Assembly: GCF_019583405.1 (NCBI RefSeq)
Contig: NZ_SZUU01000012.1
Location: 1-64,000, forward strand
Origin: Bacteroides fragilis
GTDB lineage: Bacteria; Bacteroidota; Bacteroidia; Bacteroidales; Bacteroidaceae
Reading direction: 5' to 3'
DNA: 64,000 bases
In this document: positions 9,741 through 16,449 of the stretch, piece by piece
Numbering within the stretch: position 1 is the first letter of the stretch
Layout: each line of letters opens with the position of its first letter
Translations under genes and position numbers: made by a program
Notes under the pieces: generated by a model
The model's database searches: none
Seen by the model: only the letters and a program-made list of their open reading frames with translations
What the model was told of the DNA's origin: nothing

Positions 9741-11114
9741 TTATATTTTCGAGAAAGCATGTTCTTCTTTCGCGGTCCTTTCAGCTTCTTTATCCACTCC
9801 CAATTCTTTTTCTATTGCCTCCAGTGACTTTCCTTTAGTCTCGGGCACACAAAATAAAATGAATGCGAATGCAGCAATGCTGAAAACAGCAAAGATTCCG
9901 AATGCGACCGATCCGCCCAGGTTATTCAGTATCCAAGGAAAAAACTGAACGGTGAGGAAAGTACATAGCCAACTGATTCCAGTGGAGAGCGACATGGCTG
10001 TTCCGCGGATGCGGGAAGGATAGATCTCGGAAGTCACCACCCACATCAAAGGTGCCAGTGAAGCGGCAAAGAATCCGATATAGCATAGCACAGCTATCAA
10101 TGCACCTATACCATTGGCTGCCGGAACCACGAAGGTGTAAACCAGGTAAAGCAAGGAGCCCCCCATCCCCAGACTTCCGCAAAGGAGCAGAATCTTACGC
10201 CCGACTTTATCAACCAGCCACACAGCAATCAGGGTAAACAACAGATTCACCACGCCTACCAGGATGGATTGCACAAGGGCAATATCCCCGGCAACACCTG
10301 TCATCTCAAAAATAGAAGGGGCGTAATTAATAATGACGTTAATACCCGTAATTTGCTGTAAGGCGGCCAGTATAGAACCTATGAAAACCACTTTAGCCAA
10401 GTTACCCTTAAACAATTCTGTTACCTTTATCCTATCTCTACCTTCTTGTGTGTTTGTGTCGGACACGGTCATCTCACCGGCTTCCAGGTTCAGTTTACTG
10501 GCCACCTGTCTGGCTCTGTCTGCTTTTCCGCGGGCCGAAAGCCATCGCGGACTCTCGGGCAATATAACCAGCAGTAGCAGGTAGGCTACACTAAAGAAGA
10601 ACGGGAATCCCAGCATCAGGCGCCAGTTCCGCTCGTAGTCCAGCAATATATAATCTACAATATAAGCAATCAGGATTCCTATCACAACGGCCAGCTGGTT
10701 GTAAGAGACCAGTGTTCCCCTCAGGCGGGCAGGAGAAATCTCGGATATATAAATAGGTGCTACAGCAGAGATCACTCCGATACCCAGCCCGCATATCAGA
10801 CGAAAAACCAGCAGTGAAACCAGATTGACAGCCAATGCGCAACCTAAAGAAGAAACAATAAAAAAGATAGCTGACGAGAACATCACTTTCTGCCTGCCAT
10901 AACGGTCACTAAAACCTCCTCCCAGCAAAGCACCGCAAAGGCAACCTACGGTCAGAATACTTACCACCAATCCCAAAGCCATATCATCCAACATGAATTG
11001 TTCCTGTAAGAAAGGAACGGCTCCGGAAATACCTGCCATATTTAATCCCACAATCAATCCACCAAAGACGGTGATAAAGGTATATAGGAATAAAGGTTTG
11101 TTCTCTCTGTTCAT
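9741..11114 (-). CDS. Sugar porter, major facilitator superfamily
   Basis: A 457-residue inner-membrane transporter of the Glut/XylE sugar-porter type. Visible family signatures are GGGFSDRYGRQKV (motif A after the second helix), the RLICGLGIGVISAVAPIYISEISPARLRGTLVSYNQLAVVIGI region, PESPRWL at the end of the N-half, QQITGINVIINYAPSIF in helix 7 (the sugar-binding region), and the C-terminal PETKGKSLEAIEKEL. It should import the monosaccharide, probably fructose, released in the periplasm. First gene of the minus-strand operon, 11 nt ahead of the GH172 gene. A candidate regulator site lies about 135-150 bp upstream, and an invertible promoter at 11387-11418 is oriented toward it. Confidence 0.92.
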   Translation of the reverse strand: MNRENKPLFLYTFITVFGGLIVGLNMAGISGAVPFLQEQFMLDDMALGLVVSILTVGCLCGALLGGGFSDRYGRQKVMFSSAIFFIVSSLGCALAVNLVSLLVFRLICGLGIGVISAVAPIYISEISPARLRGTLVSYNQLAVVIGILIAYIVDYILLDYERNWRLMLGFPFFFSVAYLLLLVILPESPRWLSARGKADRARQVASKLNLEAGEMTVSDTNTQEGRDRIKVTELFKGNLAKVVFIGSILAALQQITGINVIINYAPSIFEMTGVAGDIALVQSILVGVVNLLFTLIAVWLVDKVGRKILLLCGSLGMGGSLLYLVYTFVVPAANGIGALIAVLCYIGFFAASLAPLMWVVTSEIYPSRIRGTAMSLSTGISWLCTFLTVQFFPWILNNLGGSVAFGIFAVFSIAAFAFILFCVPETKGKSLEAIEKELGVDKEAERTAKEEHAFSKI

Positions 11115-11231
11115 TTTGATTTTAAATTTATAGTAGTTATACGATGTGTGATTGTTGATGCAAGGTTAGCCAGAATAGTACAGAAGCGATATAACGCAGG
11201 AAACAAATAATATAAGAATGGTAACATCCGG

Positions 11232-11265
11232 CAAAAATACCGGCAGACTATCAATCCGGTTACCC
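11232..11265 (-). promoter_or_regulatory. Candidate HTCS operator and -7 box of the uptake operon
   Basis: TATCAATCCGGTTACCC at 11249-11265 matches TATCACTCAAGTTACCC at 21021-21037 in 14 of 17 positions. That second site is upstream of the GH32 and receptor genes, so this may be the site of the hybrid regulator. Just downstream on the minus strand, 11239-11232 reads TATTTTTG, a match to TAnnTTTG, flanked by CCGG on both sides. No good -33 was found. Confidence 0.45.
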
Positions 11266-11358
11266 ACTGATGTAACGAAAGGATAAAGCTAATAATGAAG
11301 CATTTGAAAAAAATGATTCTTGTAATAAGTGGATTGTCTTTTATTAAAAGGAAGGTAA

Positions 11359-11519
11359 TGTTTCAAAAGACGTTCGTCTGATGCAACAAAGATAAGGCGC
11401 TTTTTTTATCTGTGCAAATATTTCTACATCAATTTAATTATCAGTTATTTATCTCTTCCTTTGGCCTTCAGTGCGCAGAGCCAAAACTGTGTTTCAAAAA
11501 AGGAACGTCTTTTGAAACA
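11359..11519. repeat. Invertible promoter region 1 (Mpi-type inverted repeats)
   Basis: A 17-bp perfect inverted repeat, TGTTTCAAAAGACGTTC at 11359-11375 and its complement at 11503-11519, encloses 127 bp. The left arm contains AGACGTTCGT, an exact match to the ARACGTWCGT core reported for the B. fragilis invertible promoters; the right arm has one mismatch. The right arm is itself half of a near-palindrome at 11491-11518. A consensus promoter lies inside, on the minus strand. An almost identical arrangement recurs at 13576-13736. No recombinase gene is in the window. Confidence 0.85.
11387..11418 (-). promoter_or_regulatory. Promoter inside invertible region 1 (OFF for the lipoprotein)
   Basis: On the minus strand TTTG (11418-11415), 20 nt, then TATCTTTG (11394-11387) is a perfect Bacteroides -33/-7 promoter. 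As drawn it fires leftward, away from the lipoprotein at 11667 and toward the sugar-porter gene at 11114. Inversion about 11439 would put the -7 box near 11491 on the plus strand, giving a leader of about 170 nt for the lipoprotein gene. Confidence 0.85.
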
Positions 11520-11598
11520 CAAGATTCGTTCTATCTGTCTAATTTACACAAACTTACCGCAAAATAAAAGCTGTATTCACAGCCTGCCATAGCCGGTC

Positions 11599-11620
11599 TT
11601 CCCATTCATTAATGGGAAGG
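11599..11620. repeat. Leader hairpin before the first lipoprotein gene
   Basis: CTTCCCATT and AATGGGAAG form a short hairpin in the predicted leader of the ON transcript, about 50 nt before the start codon. No U-tract follows, so its role is unclear. Confidence 0.4.
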
Positions 11621-11666
11621 CCTTGCTGAGTATGATCTATTTTATTCATTTTTAAACATTTGAGTT

Positions 11667-13265
11667 ATGAATACGAAGAAAAAACTTCTGTATGTAGGCT
11701 TTCGTGCGTTAAGCACATGCTGTGTGTGCGCGGCTTTTTTAATGATAACATCGTGTGGCGACAATGTTGTGAACCCCGACAGCCCGGAACCGGACGGAGG
11801 GGACATGATCCCTGTTACGGTCGGCCGGGTTGAGGATGGCATTTATATGGAAAGCCATGTTGATACTCCCGACACAACCGGAGGAAGAACGCTTGTGGAC
11901 GAATGGGTACCCGTGAAAGAGTCACCCACCAGCAGGGCCATACCCGCTGCCGTGCCTTACGAAGGGCCTTCAGCGGTACGGATGACGCTCCGCGAAGAGC
12001 CGCAAGCCACTACCCGTGCCGCTACATTGGGCAACGGCATTTATTTCCGGTTGATCGCTTTCCGTAAGGTGGGCAGCAATTACGTGTTCCAGTCGGCAGC
12101 GGATTTTACGACGAACGGGGCTTCCGCTCCCACACTCAGGCAAGGAAAGTTACTCACCAGAGCGGGAACTGTCCGTGTGATCGGATACTCGTTCAATAGT
12201 ACGGCAGCGATGGGAACGATTCTTTCAGCCTATGCTTATAACGGTACTCCCGTCACTATCCCGAATATGAGTAATGACTTTATGGTTTATGATTCGGGGG
12301 ATATGGCAAATGTGAGTACAATCAACCACAACCTGTCGGTTAGTTTCACGCAAAAACTCTGCAAGCTGACGGTTAAGCTCTCCTTGTCGCAGTTTGGAAG
12401 CAACACGTTTACCAACTGTACGGGCGTATATGTTTCTCAGGGCGGTAATGCGTCCGCCTGGACGATAGGTCCCTCTACAAATAATGTAAGTGCCAATACC
12501 GGAACTGCGCCTACATTCAATATAGCCAATAATTCGACTGCCACTGTGCGGTTAGTTCCTTTTTCGGGTGCCCGGGCGATCACGGTGCATATCGGTACGT
12601 TGAAACTTAGTAATTACTTCAATGCGAATAACCGGAATATCACCTCGAGCCAGAATGTGCAGTTGCTACCGGGAAAGAGTTATACCATTACACTGAAGTT
12701 TGAATTGGGGATACAATTGGCGGCAAGTGACATTAACCTGACACAAAACGGATGTACAGCAAGTGATAAAAATAATTTAGCGAAGTTAAGATGGGCTACG
12801 GGAAATTTGAAGAGTACGGGAAGCACAAATTATGTATGGGCACCTTCGCAGACAGAAACCGGATATTATTACACATGGTATAGCACTTATACAGGGAACA
12901 AAACTACAAATAACATAGATCCATGTTCAAGATTAAATACTGCATACTATGGTACAGGATGGCGTACACCATCCGAAAATGACTATATTTCATTATCCCG
13001 ATGTACGGATAGAGTGCATACAAATAATGGCATGTGGTTTATGAATAAAAGTATTGGTGTTTTTCTATTGGCCGCTGGAACAATAGGTAATGGTGGAGGC
13101 AGTGGTACGACTAATCCTAATTCTAATCCTAGTAAGACTGGACAGTATTGGACTACAAAAAAAGATGGAACAAATAATGGAATAAGCTTCGCATTTAACC
13201 CAAGTTCGATATTCATGTTTTCTGATTATAAAGCAACTGGAATGCCAGTTCGTTGTGTTAAATAA
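11667..13265 (+). CDS. Phase-variable fimbrillin-like surface lipoprotein with FISUMP-type C-domain (copy 1)
   Basis: A 532-residue lipoprotein with signal ending LMITSC30. The N-terminal two-thirds (about 115-345) is a fimbrillin/Mfa-like beta-sandwich: IYFRLIAFRKVGSNYVFQ, LLTRAGTVRVIGYSFN, FTQKLCKLTVKL. The C-terminal part, about 355-532, resembles the Fibrobacter succinogenes major paralogous (FISUMP) domain: LAKLRWATGNLKST, YYYTWYS, DPCSRLN, YGTGWRTPSENDYISL, and terminal MPVRCVK. This combination fits a surface adhesin or fimbrial tip subunit; no ligand can be named. Expression should depend on inversion of the promoter at 11359-11519, which is OFF here. The C-domain DNA looks more AT-rich than the N-terminal part, suggesting a separately acquired module. 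It is a clear paralogue of the gene at 13888. Confidence 0.85.
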   Translation: MNTKKKLLYVGFRALSTCCVCAAFLMITSCGDNVVNPDSPEPDGGDMIPVTVGRVEDGIYMESHVDTPDTTGGRTLVDEWVPVKESPTSRAIPAAVPYEGPSAVRMTLREEPQATTRAATLGNGIYFRLIAFRKVGSNYVFQSAADFTTNGASAPTLRQGKLLTRAGTVRVIGYSFNSTAAMGTILSAYAYNGTPVTIPNMSNDFMVYDSGDMANVSTINHNLSVSFTQKLCKLTVKLSLSQFGSNTFTNCTGVYVSQGGNASAWTIGPSTNNVSANTGTAPTFNIANNSTATVRLVPFSGARAITVHIGTLKLSNYFNANNRNITSSQNVQLLPGKSYTITLKFELGIQLAASDINLTQNGCTASDKNNLAKLRWATGNLKSTGSTNYVWAPSQTETGYYYTWYSTYTGNKTTNNIDPCSRLNTAYYGTGWRTPSENDYISLSRCTDRVHTNNGMWFMNKSIGVFLLAAGTIGNGGGSGTTNPNSNPSKTGQYWTTKKDGTNNGISFAFNPSSIFMFSDYKATGMPVRCVK

Positions 13266-13575
13266 TTAACTGTCATTTATGATTAAGATTAGCTTGTAAA
13301 TAAAGCCTTGATCAGTATCCTATAGTTGAGAAGTGTCGGAAACCTGACACTCCAAGAAACTGTAGACTATATTTAGTTCTTTAAAGGTGTATAAGTTACG
13401 GATTGATTAGGCATTTTGAGTAAAAAGCTACTAAAAAGACTTTTATACAAGAGCCACATAATCAGATTATCAAGTAATTTTTGAGAAGAAGAGAGATAGT
13501 TATCCCGTAATTTTCAGGACACTCTTTCAAAGACCAAGAAGATCTACTAAGATGCAAAGTTTACTTTTGGAACGG
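13266..13575. other. Spacer between the two lipoprotein modules
   Basis: No gene is supported. AGTGTC (13332-13337) and GACACT (13346-13351) form a small hairpin about 70 nt after the upstream stop, without a clear U-tract. The rest is AT-rich and featureless by eye. Confidence 0.5.
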
Positions 13576-13736
13576 TGTTTCAAAAGACGTACGTCTGATG
13601 CAACAAAGATAAGGCGCTTTTTTCATCTGTGCAAATATTTCCACATTGTTTTAATTATCAGTCATTTATCTGTTCCTCTTATATTTAATGTGAAGAGTAA
13701 AAATAATGTTTCAAAAAACGTACGTCTTTTGAAACA
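13576..13736. repeat. Invertible promoter region 2 (Mpi-type inverted repeats)
   Basis: A 19-bp perfect inverted repeat, TGTTTCAAAAGACGTACGT at 13576-13594 and its complement at 13718-13736, encloses 123 bp. Both arms carry AGACGTACGT, an exact ARACGTWCGT match. The right arm is half of a near-palindrome at 13708-13735. The interior is closely similar to that of the region at 11359-11519, including the promoter, so the module was duplicated together with its gene. Confidence 0.88.
13604..13635 (-). promoter_or_regulatory. Promoter inside invertible region 2 (OFF for the lipoprotein)
   Basis: Minus-strand TTTG (13635-13632), 20 nt, TATCTTTG (13611-13604). It points left, toward the 3' end of the copy 1 lipoprotein gene and away from copy 2. 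Inversion about 13656 would place the -7 box near 13708 on the plus strand, again about 170 nt before the start codon of the lipoprotein gene. Confidence 0.85.
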
Positions 13737-13887
13737 TTATTGTGTATTCAAGACCGTTATATCTGATTGTAATACACAAACTTACGCATAATAAAAGTGG
13801 TATCAAACAGCCTTTCCGGACTTATACGAGGATGTGTAGGTCCGCAATGCGTCTTTGATACGATTATTCACTTTAATATCTTAGTAT

Positions 13888-15489
13888 ATGAATAGAACTT
13901 TTATTATGCGAGAGTGTCTTGGTAAAGCCTTATGGCTGTGTTTTTGCCTTTCGATGGCAGGATGTGCGGAAGATGACAGAATGACTCCCTTATCTCCTGA
14001 TAGCGGGGATACTGCCGACGAGTTAATCCCCATCCAAATCAGTCTGACGGGTGACAACGACTATCATTCTTCCTCTTTTAATGACGCTTCGACCCGTAAC
14101 CACTCTCCCCTGATCGCCGAATGGGTGGGGGTAAAAGCTTTCTCACCTACACGCACGGGAGAGCAACCGGACTATGAAGGTCCCCGGATAGCCTCGATGG
14201 AACTGACGGAAGATACTCTACCCTGTGCAAATACCCGTGCAACAGTATCTTCAGGAGTCTATTTCCGGCTAATTGTTTTCTGGAAGTCCGGAAATAACTA
14301 TGTCTTCCAGTCGGCCGCCGATTACACCTCAAATGGTACGGGCACTCCTGTACTCAAACAAGGGAAATTGCTGACACGCTCGGGAACGATACGCGTGGTG
14401 GGTTACTCCTTTAATACCGCTACAGCTGCCGACTTGGGAACTATGCCCGCATCATATACCTACAACAGTAGCACAGTGTCTATCCCTAACATGAGCAAGG
14501 ACTTCATGACCTTCGATTCCGGAGATATAACGAATGTAAACAGCCTCAGCCACAACCTTCCGGTGAGCTTCAGCCAGAAGCTGTGTAAACTGACAATTTC
14601 CATTAGTCCCACCGGATACCCGAGCAATACGATCAGCAATTGCACGGGTGTATATGTAACGCAAGGGGGAAACTCCACATCGTGGAAGATCGGTCCTTCG
14701 ACCAATGTGGTAACCCCCAACACGAATAAAACGGCGGCATTCAATCCAAACACGACCTTGAGTACAACCATACGCATGGTTCCATTTGCAGGGGCCAGAA
14801 CGATTACAGTGCATTTCAATACGCTGACGGTAGGCGGACGGATTGTGAACAACAACACTGAAATTACCTCCACCCAAAGCGTACAACTGAAAGAGGGAAG
14901 GAGCTATACACTAAAAATACAGTTTAAGAAAGGTCCCGGCATCAATGTGTTGGAGAGTGATATAAATCTTACAGGTAACGGGTGTATGGCTCAGGATAAA
15001 AAAGACCTGGCCAAATTAATATGGGCGGACGGCAATCTGAAAAGTACAGGAGCGAGTAATAATTATGTGTGGGGAACCAATTCAGAATACGGATATTTTT
15101 ATCAATGGCATAAAGATTATAATGGAAACAATATAGATCCATGTACGAGACTTAACCCTACGACATATGGTTCGGGGTGGCGACTGCCAACAAAAAACGA
15201 ATGGATAAAATTTGCAAAATGCTGTAATGTAAACTCCAAAGTAACTATTGGAGGTGCAAATGGGGTGTGGTTCTTGAACTCAACAAAGGGAGTATTTATG
15301 CAATTGGCTGGTTGGCGTGACTCTGGTGCAGGAACATCCGCAACAACCTGGCCCGGTACTTTTGGCGATTATCTATGTGAAACAGCAGGCTGGGTGTTAG
15401 ATATTGACCCGGGGTATATTCGCGTGCATGATGGAGCCAGCACTTCTTCTGGAAACTCTGTCCGTTGCGTAAAAGGTACCAAACAGTAA
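13888..15489 (+). CDS. Phase-variable fimbrillin-like surface lipoprotein with FISUMP-type C-domain (copy 2)
   Basis: A 533-residue paralogue of the 11667 gene. The signal peptide ends SMAGC26, followed by AEDD, an acidic run like the surface-export signal of Bacteroides lipoproteins. The fimbrillin-like region is strongly similar to copy 1 (VYFRLIVFWKSGNNYVFQSAADY, LLTRSGTIRVVGYSFN, FSQKLCKLTISI). The C-terminal FISUMP-like domain (LAKLIWADGNLKSTG, YFYQWHKDY, DPCTRLN, YGSGWRLPTKNEWI, terminal SVRCVKG) differs more from copy 1, as expected for the ligand-facing module. Start may be M1 or M7 (13906). The gene is followed after 26 nt by the HU-like gene, so both should switch together through the invertible promoter at 13576-13736. 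Confidence 0.85.
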   Translation: MNRTFIMRECLGKALWLCFCLSMAGCAEDDRMTPLSPDSGDTADELIPIQISLTGDNDYHSSSFNDASTRNHSPLIAEWVGVKAFSPTRTGEQPDYEGPRIASMELTEDTLPCANTRATVSSGVYFRLIVFWKSGNNYVFQSAADYTSNGTGTPVLKQGKLLTRSGTIRVVGYSFNTATAADLGTMPASYTYNSSTVSIPNMSKDFMTFDSGDITNVNSLSHNLPVSFSQKLCKLTISISPTGYPSNTISNCTGVYVTQGGNSTSWKIGPSTNVVTPNTNKTAAFNPNTTLSTTIRMVPFAGARTITVHFNTLTVGGRIVNNNTEITSTQSVQLKEGRSYTLKIQFKKGPGINVLESDINLTGNGCMAQDKKDLAKLIWADGNLKSTGASNNYVWGTNSEYGYFYQWHKDYNGNNIDPCTRLNPTTYGSGWRLPTKNEWIKFAKCCNVNSKVTIGGANGVWFLNSTKGVFMQLAGWRDSGAGTSATTWPGTFGDYLCETAGWVLDIDPGYIRVHDGASTSSGNSVRCVKGTKQ

Positions 15490-15515
15490 TGTATTCACTT
15501 TTAAAAAGATAAATC

Positions 15516-16280
15516 ATGAAAACCGAACTCAAAGGCTGGCTTGCGGACAATACCGTGACCACCGACAACAAAGAAGACAAAATCCTGGTATTGGAGAGTG
15601 CCGGAAACCTGACGCTATCCGATGTACTGGATGAAATGAAGAAAGAGGATACCGGCTTGCGGGCAGAGACTTTAAAGCATGCCGTCGATCTTTTTCAGCG
15701 CACAGTATCGGAATTGGTACTGAACGGATACTCTGTCAATACGGGGCTTTTTCGTGCTGTCCCACAGTTTCGCGGGGTAATAGACGGCGGGATATGGAAT
15801 CCCGAGAGAAATTCTATCTATGTTTCCTTCAATCAGGATAAGGATTTACGTGAAGCTATCGCACGGACCGGCGTGAAAATTCTGGGAGCCAAAGGTGACC
15901 CGGCCTACTTCATCGGCGGTGAAGACGCTGCCACCCGTGCCACGGATGGTAGTGCAACTGCCGGACGTAACTATCGCCTACAGGGCAAGAATATCAAAGT
16001 AGCAGGCACAGACTCTGCTGTAGGTATTGTATTGATTGACGAAAAAGGCATCGAAACGAAGTTACCGATGGATATGATTGCCATAAACAACCCCTCGGAA
16101 GTATTGGTGCTACTTCCTGCCGACATGAAAGACGGAACCTATGAGCTGCGACTGACTACACAATACTGCCACAGTTCGCAGACAATGCTAAAAACGCCGA
16201 GAACTGTCAGTCGATTTATCAACATCGGCGCATCTCAAGGAGATGGCGATGGTGATATTGTAGATGATCCAACGGCCTAA
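15516..16280 (+). CDS. HU/IHF-like DNA-binding domain plus DUF4469 protein
   Basis: A 254-residue protein without a signal peptide. The N-terminal half (MKTELKGWLADN to about residue 120) resembles the Bacteroides IHF/HU-like DNA-binding domain: paired helices around DVLDEMKKEDTGLRAETLKHAVDLFQRTVSELVLNGYSVNTGLF, then a beta-arm-like GVIDGG and RNSIYVSF. The C-terminal half (GRNYRLQGKNIKVAGTDSAVGIVLID to VSRFINI) fits DUF4469, an Ig-like fold. It lies 26 nt after the phase-variable lipoprotein and precedes a terminator, so it is the last gene of that unit. A nucleoid or gene-regulatory role is inference; the family function is not established to my knowledge. Confidence 0.75.
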   Translation: MKTELKGWLADNTVTTDNKEDKILVLESAGNLTLSDVLDEMKKEDTGLRAETLKHAVDLFQRTVSELVLNGYSVNTGLFRAVPQFRGVIDGGIWNPERNSIYVSFNQDKDLREAIARTGVKILGAKGDPAYFIGGEDAATRATDGSATAGRNYRLQGKNIKVAGTDSAVGIVLIDEKGIETKLPMDMIAINNPSEVLVLLPADMKDGTYELRLTTQYCHSSQTMLKTPRTVSRFINIGASQGDGDGDIVDDPTA

Positions 16281-16308
16281 TAGTAAACATACCGGCACAT
16301 TTCATATC

Positions 16309-16344
16309 GTCCCGCATTGAGAAAATTCAATGCGGGACAATTTT
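16309..16344 (+). terminator. Rho-independent terminator after the lipoprotein/HU-like unit
   Basis: GTCCCGCATTGA (16309-16320) pairs perfectly with TCAATGCGGGAC (16327-16338) across a 6-nt loop and is followed by AATTTT. Strong 12-bp stem. Confidence 0.88.
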
Positions 16345-16353
16345 GTATAATGC

Positions 16354-16440
16354 GTATACAGCATTATCTACAGCTCGTATACTACTCTATATACGTACTG
16401 TATACAGAGTTGCATACGGTGCGTAGACAGAACGATCTGT
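16354..16440. repeat. Degenerate 23-bp tandem repeat headed by GTATAC
   Basis: GTATAC occurs at 16354, 16377 and 16400, and GTAGAC at 16423, with exact 23-bp spacing. Each of the first three units also has TAC at positions 16-18. The rest of the unit is poorly conserved. It lies between the convergent HU-like and HTCS genes, downstream of both. Confidence 0.55.
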
Positions 16441-16449
16441 TTCCCATAT

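Noticed and set aside
13332..13351. Possible remnant of the HU-like gene after the copy 1 lipoprotein (AGTGTCGGAAACCTGACACT resembles a stretch at 15595)
   Set aside because: Similarity covers only about 20 bp and the spacing around it does not align. The segment is equally well explained as a small hairpin.
13552..13791. 79-codon plus-strand open frame across invertible region 2
   Set aside because: It runs through both repeat arms and the promoter, has no family resemblance, and would be broken by inversion.
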